DNA of 41,004 nt. Source: Paenibacillus sp. A3 (GTDB lineage Bacteria > Bacillota > Bacilli > Paenibacillales > NBRC-103111). A program made the translations under genes and the position numbers. Positions 7,781-14,855 of the stretch are shown here, in pieces. The DNA is taken from positions 1 to 41,004 of the forward strand of contig NZ_JTHN01000106.1 of NCBI RefSeq assembly GCF_001399685.1, in the 5' to 3' direction. Positions within the stretch are counted from its first letter, which is position 1, and every line of letters starts with the position of its first letter. The notes under the pieces were generated by a model. It was not told where the DNA came from. It made no database searches and saw only the letters and a program-made list of their open reading frames with translations.

Positions 7781-7815
7781 TCCGCACGCTCCCTTGCGGA
7801 AGCGGGTATTTTCCT

Positions 7816-7857
7816 GAAGCCTTGACTGGGTCCGTATCCCGGCCGGGGCTTCTTTTT
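7816..7857 (+). terminator. terminator after the general stress gene
   Basis: GAAGCC pairs with GGCTTC across a long loop and TTTTT follows at 7853-7857. Confidence 0.7.
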
Positions 7858-7921
7858 CGTATGAGAGGCTGCCGGAATTGGAAGGTTCGGGCGGCGGAAG
7901 CGCATATTTTTGTTAATTCGG

Positions 7922-7950
7922 TTGACAAGAAGCGCTTTCTTGATTTAAGT
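7922..7950 (+). promoter_or_regulatory. candidate promoter of marR
   Basis: TTGACA at 7922-7927 is a perfect -35. A weak -10 (TTAAGT, 7945-7950) follows at 17 bases. The operator palindrome begins at its last base, so a bound MarR would cover the start site. Confidence 0.55.
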
Positions 7951-7970
7951 TATGTGTACATACAACAAAA
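7950..7970 (+). promoter_or_regulatory. MarR operator, copy 1
   Basis: TTATGTGTACATACAA is an imperfect 16-bp palindrome. Its reverse complement, extended by ACAAAA, shares the 16-mer TTTTGTTGTATGTACA exactly with the second copy after marR. Its place on the marR promoter suggests autorepression. Confidence 0.65.
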
Positions 7971-7989
7971 ATTAAACCGAGGAACGATT

Positions 7990-8430
7990 ATGGAACAGCA
8001 AATCAAAGTAACGAAAGACCATTTTGCCGGATGCCCCTTTTTTAACGTGAACTGGCTGTCCCGCGTCATGAACCGGATGGCGGAGGAGGAATTCGCGCCC
8101 GCCGGCTTATCTCCGACCTATGCCTTTTTGCTGATGGTGGTAAAAGAAAATCCGGGGATTACCCAAAGGGACTTAAGCGAGACGCTGCACATCGCGCCTT
8201 CCACCAGCACCCGATTCATTGACAAGCTCGTTGTCAAAGGATTGGTCGAGAGACGAAACGAAGGCAAGCTGGCGCTCATCTATCCGACGGAAGAAGGGCT
8301 GCGGATTCAGCAGACGATCAATCAATGCTGGCATCGCTTGATGGGGCGTTTTATAGGAGCTTTAGGCGAAGAAGGTCAAGTGCTGACAGGGATACTGCAT
8401 CATACTGCCAAAAAGCTCGAAAGCAAATAA
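7990..8430 (+). CDS. MarR-family transcriptional regulator
   Basis: A 146-residue winged-helix repressor. The core MarR features are seen: an N-terminal dimerisation helix, the DNA-reading helix segment GITQRDLSETLHIAPSTSTR, the wing RRNEGKLALIYPTEEG, and a C-terminal helix. A Cys at position 14 (AGCPFF) could be a redox switch, which is speculation. The start is ATG 7990 with GAGGAA five bases upstream; a longer open frame reaching 7777 runs through the promoter and the palindrome and is not coding. Matching operators before and after the gene indicate that it controls both itself and the following gene at 8499. The ligand is unknown. Confidence 0.9.
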   Translation: MEQQIKVTKDHFAGCPFFNVNWLSRVMNRMAEEEFAPAGLSPTYAFLLMVVKENPGITQRDLSETLHIAPSTSTRFIDKLVVKGLVERRNEGKLALIYPTEEGLRIQQTINQCWHRLMGRFIGALGEEGQVLTGILHHTAKKLESK

Positions 8431-8443
8431 TTTTTTTTGCGCA

Positions 8444-8464
8444 TTTTGTTGTATGTACATGCAA
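8444..8464 (+). promoter_or_regulatory. MarR operator, copy 2
   Basis: TTGTATGTACATGCAA (8449-8464) is a nearly perfect 16-bp palindrome. With the preceding TTTTG it repeats the 16-mer of copy 1 in inverted orientation. It stands between marR and the next start codon and probably governs that gene. Confidence 0.65.
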
Positions 8465-8498
8465 TTGTAGTTTTATCAAATGAAAGGTGGAATAGAAA

Positions 8499-9011
8499 TT
8501 GCGGATATCGATGAAAAAAGAGGTTTTCGAGACAATGGAAGATCGCGCGCTGCTGGAGGCGTGCATCGAACCGACAATCCGGCAGATTCGAGGGAAAGGA
8601 CTGCGCATCAAGCGCGAGGTTTATGGCGGGCTGACCCCGGGGTTGCAGGCGCTGTTGATGTTCCAAGTGCTCCATGGCCATGCCCACTCGGCCGCCGAAT
8701 ATTACTGGTTTGTCTCTCATTATATTTCTCTGGGGGTCTGGCCCGAGCTGAAAGCCGGAATGCGCTATTTCGAGGATGAGGCCATGCTGCGGATTTACGA
8801 GGAGACGGAAGCGGCGGTGGAAGCAAAAAACCGCCAGCCAGACGGGAGCTGGCGTCATTTTGCCGTGATGGACCTGGACGGGGATGCGGAGCTGGCTGCA
8901 TCCGTAGCCCGGCTGTTTGCCCGGTATCAACAAGCGGCGACGGAAACGATTAGACGGATCGGCGAGCGGATCCGAAGTATCCCCGGCGAGTTCGCAGAGC
9001 TTGAAACGTAA
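8499..9011 (+). CDS. uncharacterised protein controlled with marR
   Basis: A 170-residue protein I do not recognise. It looks cytoplasmic and helical, with no signal peptide or membrane segment. It is rich in aromatic residues in the middle (HAHSAAEYYWFVSHYISLGVWPEL), with a His cluster (LHGHAH) that could bind a metal or a ligand; this is only an impression. The start is TTG 8499, exactly 8 bases after AAAGGTGG; the first ATG (8511) is 20 bases away, too far. A MarR operator directly upstream and one before marR suggest that this gene is the effector of the regulator, perhaps an enzyme or binding protein for its inducer. Confidence 0.7.
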   Translation: MRISMKKEVFETMEDRALLEACIEPTIRQIRGKGLRIKREVYGGLTPGLQALLMFQVLHGHAHSAAEYYWFVSHYISLGVWPELKAGMRYFEDEAMLRIYEETEAAVEAKNRQPDGSWRHFAVMDLDGDAELAASVARLFARYQQAATETIRRIGERIRSIPGEFAELET

Positions 9012-9040
9012 GCGAGCGGCTTGCTGCTGTACAGGCGTCC

Positions 9041-9074
9041 GAAGACATGCCCGCCCCCGGCAGGCATGTCCTTC
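9041..9074. terminator. hairpin between converging genes
   Basis: GAAGACATGCC pairs with GGCATGTCCTTC, with one bulge. There is no T run, but it lies exactly between two converging genes and could end transcription both ways. Confidence 0.4.
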
Positions 9075-9093
9075 GCAGGTGGGGGAGGGCGAT

Positions 9094-9567
9094 CTATTGC
9101 CGCGAGAAGCCTTCCTCCGCTAAATATTCCTCGGCTTCCCCGTACGTTTCGAAGGCCGCTTCGAGATTCAAACCCGCATAAACGCACCACAGCTCGTTCT
9201 CGTACAGCAGAAGCAAAGTTTGGTTGTCCGGCCCGGTCCAGCGCTCTTCCATTTCCGCGTCGCCGGTGACGGCTTGTTCCTGTACTGTCTTGGGCGCAAG
9301 GGAGCGGATCGAGGCTTCGACGATGGAGCGGAGCTCCTCTACGGTGAAGTCCCGGATGTTGACCATCCCTCGCTCATCGGTGTCGTAACCGGACAGATGA
9401 CCGGCATAGACGAAGCCGTTGCCGTTTGGATGCAAATGATACACAACGGTCTTCTTGTCATAAGCGCTCTGCTCATAGTGATAGTTTACCCGGCCCAAGG
9501 ATACGTTTTTCCTCTCCAGCTCCGCAAACGATTCGATTACAGCGATCTTTTCCTCAAACGTCAGCAT
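9094..9567 (-). CDS. uncharacterised acidic protein
   Basis: A 157-residue cytoplasmic protein without a signal peptide or membrane helix. I do not recognise a family. Repeated short aromatic strands (VVYHLHPNGNGFVYAGHL, LLLLYENELWCVYAGLNL) suggest a mainly beta fold, and the N-terminus (MLTFEEKIAVIESF) is helical. The start is ATG 9567 with AAAGAGG about 5 bases upstream, a good ribosome site. The gene converges with the MarR-controlled gene and stands back to back with glutamate dehydrogenase, sharing an AT-rich intergenic region of about 230 bases. It is probably monocistronic. Confidence 0.7.
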   Translation of the reverse strand: MLTFEEKIAVIESFAELERKNVSLGRVNYHYEQSAYDKKTVVYHLHPNGNGFVYAGHLSGYDTDERGMVNIRDFTVEELRSIVEASIRSLAPKTVQEQAVTGDAEMEERWTGPDNQTLLLLYENELWCVYAGLNLEAAFETYGEAEEYLAEEGFSRQ

Positions 9568-9712
9568 ATTTTCCTCTTTCCATCAGATAAATTTTGAATA
9601 TATGTAAATTATATTATACATTATTTCCAGAGTAAAAATAACAAATAGTGAAAGGTTTTTTGAAGTTTTCTGACGCTTATTGTAATTTGCGGAATATTGT
9701 CAAAAAAAACGG

Positions 9713-9741
9713 TTGAAAGTGGAAGTCGATACCTATAGAAT
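9713..9741 (+). promoter_or_regulatory. sigma-A promoter of glutamate dehydrogenase
   Basis: TTGAAA, a 17-base spacer and TAGAAT lie about 60 bases upstream of the start codon in an AT-rich region. Confidence 0.75.
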
Positions 9742-9801
9742 AAAAAACAACTCATTATTTCAGTATTACGTTAAAGCATAGAAGGAGATGGAGATGAATC
9801 G

Positions 9802-11064
9802 ATGACTGTAACTACACTGACTGCCGAAAATCTAAATCCGTTTAAAATCGCCCAAAGGCAAATCGAGCATGCGGCTTCTCTACTAAACTTGCCCAAAGAG
9901 GCTGTAGAAATTCTGAAGCACCCAAAACGGGTACTGTCCGTCACGTTCCCCGTGAAGATGGACAACGGCGAAGTCCGCGTATTTGAAGGTTACCGCTCCC
10001 AGCATAACGATGCGGTCGGTCCGACGAAGGGCGGCATCCGGTTCCATCCGGACGTAACGCTGGACGAGGTTAAGGCGCTGTCGATGTGGATGAGCTTCAA
10101 ATGCGGCGTTGTCGGCCTCCCGTACGGCGGCGGCAAGGGCGGAGTCATCTGCGACCCGCGCGAAATGAGCAAGGGCGAGCTGGAGCGCGTCAGCCGGGGA
10201 TTCATGGAAGCGATCGCCGATATCGTCGGACCGGAGAAAGACATTCCGGCGCCGGACGTGTATACCACCCCGCAAATTATGGGCTGGATGATGGATACGT
10301 TCAGCCGTTTGAAAGGCTTCAACAGTCCGGGCGTCATTACCGGCAAGCCGCTGATTATCGGGGGCTCCAAGGGGAGAAACGAAGCGACGGCCCGCGGCTG
10401 CGTCTTCACGATTCAAGAGGCGCTGAAGGATATGGGCAAGACGCCGGAAGGCGCGACAGTAGCCATTCAAGGCTTCGGCAATGCCGGCCGGATTGCGGCG
10501 AAGCTGCTGTCGGAGCTGGGCTGCCGCATTGTGGCTGTCAGCGACTCGCGCGGAGCGATTTACGACCCGCAAGGACTGGATTTGGACCGCGTAGAGCAGT
10601 TGAAGGATCAGGGAGACCTGTCGGCATACGGCGCGTCGTCCGCCATTCAACCGGAGAAGCTGCTGGAGCTGGATGTCGATATTTTGGTGCCGGCTGCGCT
10701 TGAGAATGTCATTACATCGGCAAATGCCGCTCAGATCAAGGCGCGCATCGTGGCGGAAGCAGCCAACGGACCGACGACCCCGGAAGCGGACGAAATTTTG
10801 TTCGGCAATGGCGTGAAGGTGATTCCGGATATTTTGGCGAATGCCGGCGGCGTGACGGTTTCCTACTTCGAATGGGTACAGAACCTGATGAACTATTACT
10901 GGAGCGAAGAAGAGGTAAACCTCAAGCTCAAGACGGCGATGACGGAAGCGTATCGCGCGGTTCAAGATCTGGCGACCCAATACAAAACGGATCTGCGTAC
11001 GGCCGCTTACATGATCTCGATGGAGCGGATTTCCAAAGCGATGGAAGCCCGCGGCTGGGTGTAA
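9802..11064 (+). CDS. gudB: catabolic glutamate dehydrogenase, GudB/RocG-like
   Basis: A 420-residue Glu/Leu/Phe/Val dehydrogenase, the full length for the hexameric NAD-dependent enzyme of Bacillota. The glutamate site is intact: GPTKGGIRFHP with K76, MSFKCG with K100, PYGGGKGG with catalytic K112, and the Asp of KDIPAPDV. The NAD domain carries GFGNAG in VAIQGFGNAGRIAAK. It interconverts glutamate with 2-oxoglutarate and ammonia in the cytoplasm. The start is ATG 9802, with GGAG 8 bases before it; two in-frame-looking ATGs upstream run into a stop. A clear promoter lies at 9713. The repeated-codon inactivation known from B. subtilis gudB is not evident. The choice between the gudB and rocG names is not settled by sequence. 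Confidence 0.92.
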   Translation: MTVTTLTAENLNPFKIAQRQIEHAASLLNLPKEAVEILKHPKRVLSVTFPVKMDNGEVRVFEGYRSQHNDAVGPTKGGIRFHPDVTLDEVKALSMWMSFKCGVVGLPYGGGKGGVICDPREMSKGELERVSRGFMEAIADIVGPEKDIPAPDVYTTPQIMGWMMDTFSRLKGFNSPGVITGKPLIIGGSKGRNEATARGCVFTIQEALKDMGKTPEGATVAIQGFGNAGRIAAKLLSELGCRIVAVSDSRGAIYDPQGLDLDRVEQLKDQGDLSAYGASSAIQPEKLLELDVDILVPAALENVITSANAAQIKARIVAEAANGPTTPEADEILFGNGVKVIPDILANAGGVTVSYFEWVQNLMNYYWSEEEVNLKLKTAMTEAYRAVQDLATQYKTDLRTAAYMISMERISKAMEARGWV

Positions 11065-11345
11065 GCGCAGCGCGTGAATGCCATATGCCATAAAACAGTC
11101 GCCGTCAGCGGCTTTGTGCCTTACCTTGGTACAGAAGCGCTGGCGGCGCTTGGCGTTCCTGGGGCAGCGGCGGTTCCTGCCGTAAGAATATGGTTTGAAA
11201 CTTATTGGCAGGTTCAATCGTCTAATAGATGACGGTCCTTTTGTCCAATGACACCTGGAGCCGCACTTAGGCACCGTACGCCGGAAGCGGGTGAAGCTTG
11301 ACGCTTCTATCGTTGGCGAACCTAAATGATATTGGAGTTGAAGAA

Positions 11346-11450
11346 ATGAAGTTTTTGAAAAACGTTATCCTCATCGTGCTCAGCTGCATCGTTAGCTACT
11401 GGCTCGTTGGCGGGGCGTTTGTCGATTTGTTTTTCCGTATGAAACATTAG
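11346..11450 (+). CDS. 34-residue single-span membrane peptide
   Basis: A short open frame that begins ATG AAG TTT TTG and ends TAG. It encodes MKFLKNVILIVLSCIVSYWL, then VGGAFVDLFFRMKH: two basic residues, one hydrophobic span of about 22 residues, and a basic tail. A ribosome site (TTGGAG, 9 bases upstream) and a strong terminator just 10 bases downstream support a real gene. I do not know its function. It could be a small membrane-protein modulator or a remnant. It lies alone between glutamate dehydrogenase and dapA, preceded by about 280 bases with no recognisable gene. Confidence 0.6.
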   Translation: MKFLKNVILIVLSCIVSYWLVGGAFVDLFFRMKH

Positions 11451-11460
11451 GTTGGGTCCG

Positions 11461-11493
11461 AAAAAGCCCTCCGCTTGCAGCGGAGGGCTTTTT
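11461..11493. terminator. strong two-way terminator
   Basis: AAAAAGCCCTCCGC pairs perfectly with GCGGAGGGCTTTTT around TTGCA. T runs follow on both strands, so it ends the 34-residue peptide transcript and dapA. Confidence 0.92.
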
Positions 11494-11529
11494 CGTGCGT
11501 CTAATGGCTGGTTTGTTGAGACCGTCGGT

Positions 11530-12420
11530 TTACTGTACCGGCTCGCCGGCTCGGCTCCAATACGCTTCAAGCTCCTGCCGGAGCTTCGCGCTGATGCTCG
11601 TCATCGGCAGGCGGAGACCCTCCGAGGCGATAATCCCCTGATGAGCCAGAATCCACTTGACCGGCGCGGGATTCGATTCCTTGAAGAGAAGCCGGATGAG
11701 CGGAAGCAGTCCTTCGAACGTTTGTTTGGCTCCGTTCGAGTCTCCTTCGGCGAACTGCCGGTGCATTTCTACTAAGGCTTCCGGCACTACGTTGGAGGCG
11801 GTGAGGATGCCGCCCTTGGCCCCGCAGCAAAGCATCGCGTAAGCGTAGGAGTCGTCGCCGCAGAGCACCGGTTTGCTGTTCAAGCGGGACAATTCCGTAA
11901 GCAGCTGAATGCCGCCGGAGCTGTCCTTCAGACCGATCACCCCATCCAGCTCCAGGATGGCTCCGGCCGTCTGCGTCGTAAGCCCCACCCCGGTACGCGA
12001 CGGGTTGTCGTAGGCGATGACGGGGATGCCGACTTCCGCGGCTTTGCGGAAATGGGCGGCGATGCCTTCCTGCGACGGGCGGTTATAGTAAGGGACAACG
12101 ACAAGCACGGCATCCGCGCCCAGCTGTCCCGCAAGCTCCGTACGCTTCACGGTCGAAGCGGTATCGTTCGTTCCGGTGCCAACGATTACCGGCAGTTTCC
12201 CGCCTACCGCGTTCTTGGCGGTCTTTACTAAAGCCTCGACTTCTTCCCATGCTACCGTCGGCGATTCTCCTGTCGTTCCGTTGACGACCAGGCCATGGAT
12301 GCCGCGGTCCGCAAGCCAGCGAACATGCCGCTCGAATGAAGTTAGATCTACGGCGCCGTTACTGTCGAACGGGGTGACGATAGGGACGTAAACACCAGTT
12401 AGCTGCTCTTGGGTTAGCAT
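11530..12420 (-). CDS. dapA: 4-hydroxy-tetrahydrodipicolinate synthase (DapA family)
   Basis: A 296-residue (beta/alpha)8 aldolase. Hallmarks are NGTTGES with T49-T50, Y137 in YDNPSRTG, and Schiff-base K165 in GLKDSSG. It condenses pyruvate with aspartate semialdehyde in the lysine and diaminopimelate pathway. The usual YNVPxRTG reads YDNPSRTG here, a mild change that leaves room for a paralogous pyruvate aldolase. The start is ATG 12420, with GGAGG 10 bases upstream. It is not in a lysC-asd-dap operon; instead it stands divergent from a LysR regulator, which may control it, suggesting a specialised or additional copy. Confidence 0.85.
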   Translation of the reverse strand: MLTQEQLTGVYVPIVTPFDSNGAVDLTSFERHVRWLADRGIHGLVVNGTTGESPTVAWEEVEALVKTAKNAVGGKLPVIVGTGTNDTASTVKRTELAGQLGADAVLVVVPYYNRPSQEGIAAHFRKAAEVGIPVIAYDNPSRTGVGLTTQTAGAILELDGVIGLKDSSGGIQLLTELSRLNSKPVLCGDDSYAYAMLCCGAKGGILTASNVVPEALVEMHRQFAEGDSNGAKQTFEGLLPLIRLLFKESNPAPVKWILAHQGIIASEGLRLPMTSISAKLRQELEAYWSRAGEPVQ

Positions 12421-12497
12421 TTTTTACATTCCTCCATGGGTTTTGAATAATTTTTGTTTGGCTCTACTTTACCATGGTTTCAATCATCGGAGTTAGC

Positions 12498-12532
12498 TAT
12501 AATAAGTGATAGTCATCATCAATAATATTGAT
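12498..12532 (+). promoter_or_regulatory. -10 box and LysR-type T-N11-A palindrome
   Basis: A perfect TATAAT stands at 12498-12503 without a clear -35. It is followed by the palindrome ATCAAT-AAT-ATTGAT (12518-12532), which contains T-N11-A, the LysR recognition pattern. It lies between dapA and the lysR-type gene, next to the latter, and fits autoregulation. Confidence 0.55.
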
Positions 12533-12550
12533 AATAGGGGCGAACATCAC

Positions 12551-13423
12551 ATGGATCTGACATATTTCCAGACGTTTCGCGAGGTTGCGAAACGCCAAAG
12601 CTTTACCCGGGCGGCCGAGGAGCTTGGCTATGCGCAATCCAGCGTCACGATGCAAATTCAGAAGCTGGAGCGGGAATACGGCGTTTCCTTGTTTGAGCGT
12701 CACGGCAGGCTGCTTCGGCTTACGCCGCCGGGCGAAGTGCTGCTGAAGCTCGCCGTGCAGATGCTGGATTTGTATGCGCAGTCCAAAGAAATCGTCGGAA
12801 ATCAGGTCGGCGGGACGTTGACGATCGGCACGATCGATTCGCTGGCGGCCTATTACCTTCCCCCTTATTTGCAGCAGCTGAGGGAACGGTTTCCCGAATT
12901 GAACATTCATATCCAAGCGGAACGCGAGTCGCTGATTGTCAGCAAAGTGAAGGAGGGGGAATTCGACATCGGCCTGCTGCTCGACGGCAAGCCGGTCGAC
13001 TCGGCTCTTCGCTGCGAGACGATTCGGGAAGAGCCCCTGGTGCTGATTGCGCCGCCCGGCCATCCGCTTACGCAGTTATCCGGCGGTGTAAGCGTGGAGC
13101 ATCTGAACGGAGTCGAGCTGATCATGTCGGAGGAAAGCTGCAATTACCGGGGCATGTTCGAGAACGTGTTAAGAGCGCACAACGTCTCGTTTCTCATCCG
13201 TTTTGAGCTGGGCAACCCGGAGGCGATCAAGCAGTGCGTGATGAACGGGCTTGGTGTGGCCCTTCTTCCGCAGATCGTCGTGGAAGAGGAGGTACGGCGC
13301 GGGCGCCTCAAGGTGCTGCCTTTTGTCCACCCCGATATCCGGTTCGATCTGCAGCTGTTTGTCCACCCCAAGAAATGGATGTCGCAGCCGCTGCTGGCGT
13401 TCATTCGTCTGCTGAAGCCGTGA
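12551..13423 (+). CDS. LysR-family transcriptional regulator
   Basis: A 290-residue LTTR. The N-terminal winged helix is complete: FREVAKRQSFTRAAEELGYA, then QSSVTMQIQKLEREYGVSLF and RLTPPGE. A two-lobed periplasmic-binding-like effector domain follows (about residues 88-290), with LTIGTIDSLAAYYLP at its start. ATG 12551 is chosen because AGGGG lies about 10 bases upstream; a longer frame to 12506 runs through the T-N11-A palindrome. The divergent neighbour dapA is the likely target, together with its own promoter. The effector is unknown. Confidence 0.92.
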   Translation: MDLTYFQTFREVAKRQSFTRAAEELGYAQSSVTMQIQKLEREYGVSLFERHGRLLRLTPPGEVLLKLAVQMLDLYAQSKEIVGNQVGGTLTIGTIDSLAAYYLPPYLQQLRERFPELNIHIQAERESLIVSKVKEGEFDIGLLLDGKPVDSALRCETIREEPLVLIAPPGHPLTQLSGGVSVEHLNGVELIMSEESCNYRGMFENVLRAHNVSFLIRFELGNPEAIKQCVMNGLGVALLPQIVVEEEVRRGRLKVLPFVHPDIRFDLQLFVHPKKWMSQPLLAFIRLLKP

Positions 13424-13498
13424 GGAGTTAAGGTCGCCGGAGGAATGCCAAAAGAGGGGGTCCGCAGCGAGCCCCCTTCCTCTATGTCTGTGATTTAA

Positions 13499-13530
13499 GA
13501 AAAAAAGCCCAGGCCGCCGCCCGGGCCTTG
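13499..13530 (-). terminator. terminator of the first YjcZ-like gene
   Basis: On the minus strand GCCCGGGC pairs with GCCTGGGC (one wobble) and is followed by a run of seven T. Confidence 0.75.
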
Positions 13531-13539
13531 TGCCTCGAA

Positions 13540-13638
13540 TTAGAACCAGACGGCACAAGATACGATTACCAACAAAATAAACAATACGAGGATTACGCCC
13601 GTAGAAGTAAAACCGCCGAACCCTTTTACGCAGCTCAT
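13540..13638 (-). CDS. YjcZ-family mini-protein, copy 1
   Basis: A 32-residue protein that begins MSCVKGFGGFTSTG and continues with the hydrophobic span VILVLFILLVIVSC. The Gly-rich head followed by a V-L-F-I-L-L span is the signature of YjcZ-family proteins, which are found in spores and cell envelopes of Bacilli. AAGGAGG lies 8 bases before ATG 13638 and a terminator follows, so the gene is well supported despite its length. A longer overlapping frame with another reading (MYELRKRV...) has no family and shares this ribosome site at the wrong distance. The core is identical over about 20 residues to the second copy at 32163. Confidence 0.85.
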   Translation of the reverse strand: MSCVKGFGGFTSTGVILVLFILLVIVSCAVWF

Positions 13639-13786
13639 ACATGCATCCTCCTTCCGTTTGACCTAGTATACCTTATGATGGTCAGCGGCCCCTTGATTGG
13701 GTCGGCGAGAAAATGTGCGTTAGCGGAGAAGCCACTGAAATGAGCAAAACGTATCATAAAATTGGATGCTATTTCCTATGGGCATG

Positions 13787-13795
13787 TGCTATATT
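13787..13795 (+). promoter_or_regulatory. extended -10 promoter of the short peptide gene
   Basis: TGC-TATATT has the extended -10 form; no good -35 lies at 17 bases. It stands about 57 bases before the ideal ribosome site. Confidence 0.5.
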
Positions 13796-13851
13796 GCAAA
13801 GCAGGATAACGGAGAACGGTGGAGGAAGTGACCACGGCGCAGCCCTTCTGC

Positions 13852-13863
13852 AAAGGAGGTGAT
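13852..13863 (+). promoter_or_regulatory. ideal ribosome-binding site
   Basis: AAAGGAGGTGAT matches the complement of the 16S rRNA 3' end over 12 bases. The distance from GGAGG to TTG 13868 is 8 bases. It is unusually strong for so small a gene. Confidence 0.8.
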
Positions 13864-13867
13864 TGCC

Positions 13868-13933
13868 TTGGTCACCCTTGTGGCGCTGCTGGATGTAGTC
13901 AAATGGATTGCAACTATTCTAGCTTATGGCTGA
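13868..13933 (+). CDS. 21-residue hydrophobic peptide, candidate holin-like / type I toxin
   Basis: TTG opens a frame that encodes MVTLVALLDVVKWIATILAY plus Gly and a TGA stop. Apart from one Asp and one Lys it is a single membrane helix. The start MVTL resembles annotated holin-like toxins of Bacillota (MVT-x-x-x-x-L), which usually continue into a basic tail. Here the basic stretch RKLLKLIKRKLSKRK follows in another frame, so either the peptide ends early or a frameshift has separated the two parts. An extended -10 promoter, a 12-base ideal ribosome site and a 16-bp two-way terminator frame the gene, as in type I toxin-antitoxin loci where an antisense RNA shares the terminator. No antitoxin promoter could be fixed. 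Function is inferred only. Confidence 0.5.
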   Translation: MVTLVALLDVVKWIATILAYG

Positions 13934-13974
13934 GCGGTAGGAAGCTACTCAAGTTGATCAAACGGAAGCTAAGC

Positions 13975-14026
13975 AAGCGAAAAAACCACCGTCGTTAGGT
14001 TGGCCCCTGACCGGTGGTTTTTCGCT
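13975..14026. terminator. long two-way terminator of the peptide locus
   Basis: AAGCGAAAAACCACCG pairs perfectly with CGGTGGTTTTTCGCTT (16 bp) around a 20-base loop. T runs occur on both strands, so sense and antisense transcripts could both end here. Confidence 0.85.
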
Positions 14027-14075
14027 TAGGTTTTAACTATGCGCGCCGTGGGGTAGACCACAGCTTCGTTTATCC

Positions 14076-14115
14076 AAAGAGCCGTTTAGTGTTGGCGCAC
14101 TAGCGGCTCTTTTTA
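14076..14115. terminator. second two-way terminator
   Basis: AAAGAGCCG pairs with CGGCTCTTT, and AGTG with CACT inside. TTTTT follows on the plus strand. The remaining bases to 14281 (the end of dinB) show no gene. Confidence 0.75.
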
Positions 14116-14281
14116 GTGTTCCCAAATTTCAACTGAGACAAACTGAGTAAATATCGTTACTGATACTACCTATGATATCACGTATCCACTGCATACGCCA
14201 CATATTCATGTCTTACTTCTTAGGCTCAGTCTGACTGTTTTCGGTCGGGTGAAAACGCTCGGCGTCACAGCATTAGCTTCG

Positions 14282-14782
14282 TCAGATAAGCGGCTGCATG
14301 CCGCTCTCCAGCCAATCTTCCCGCGTCGGGCCGTAAATGTCCGGAACCCTCAGCCCGGCTTGGCGCATCAGGACAGTCATTTGGCCCCGGTGATGAATCT
14401 GATGCTGGATTAAAATTCGCAAGGTCAGGCCATTCGGCCACGTGTCCCCGTACATTTCCGTCGTTTCCGCCAGCTTGGCGTCCGTCCACTGGGTTTGGAC
14501 GGCATTCAACGCCGCTTGAGAGGCGTTCCGGTAAGCTTCCGCAATCACGGCTGCCGAGGCCGGCGCATGCTGGTCGTCTCCGGCCGATGCGAATTCCAGA
14601 CCGGTCCGAGACAGCATCTCATGCACGGTCGTCGTTAGATGCCAGGCAAGCTGCCCAAGTGTCCTATGGTCCGGAGTAACCGCCTGATCCAGGGCTTCGT
14701 CGGTCAAGGTATCCATGACTCTCTGGGTAGCGGCAGCTTCTTGCTGCCATTCGGCTATAAAATCGGCTGTTTTTACAAACAT
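14282..14782 (-). CDS. DinB-family protein
   Basis: A 166-residue four-helix-bundle protein. The three metal-binding histidines of the DinB/YfiT fold can be placed: H48 in LGQLAWHL, and H127 and H131 in LIQHQIHHRGQM. Members are DNA-damage-inducible in B. subtilis or act as thiol-dependent (often bacillithiol) transferases. The start is ATG 14782, 8 bases after GGAGG. The gene is followed downstream by a GTTTTC/GAAAAC hairpin without a T run. It is close to the WYL regulator gene on the same strand, but 73 bases with a weak promoter-like region lie between them, so co-transcription is possible and not proven. Confidence 0.88.
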   Translation of the reverse strand: MFVKTADFIAEWQQEAAATQRVMDTLTDEALDQAVTPDHRTLGQLAWHLTTTVHEMLSRTGLEFASAGDDQHAPASAAVIAEAYRNASQAALNAVQTQWTDAKLAETTEMYGDTWPNGLTLRILIQHQIHHRGQMTVLMRQAGLRVPDIYGPTREDWLESGMQPLI

Positions 14783-14855
14783 CTCGAATTCCTCCCTGTA
14801 TTTCGCAATTTAGCTTACCCCTATACCATAGCATGGATTCCCTGACAACTGTATG

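Noticed and set aside
12425..12500. Clear promoter for dapA
   Set aside because: TTGAAA and TAAAGT are present but only about 8 bases apart, so no valid spacing was found.
13169..13642. 157-codon minus-strand frame overlapping lysR and the YjcZ-like gene
   Set aside because: It shares the ribosome site at a less suitable distance and runs through the lysR gene. The YjcZ frame explains the conservation better.
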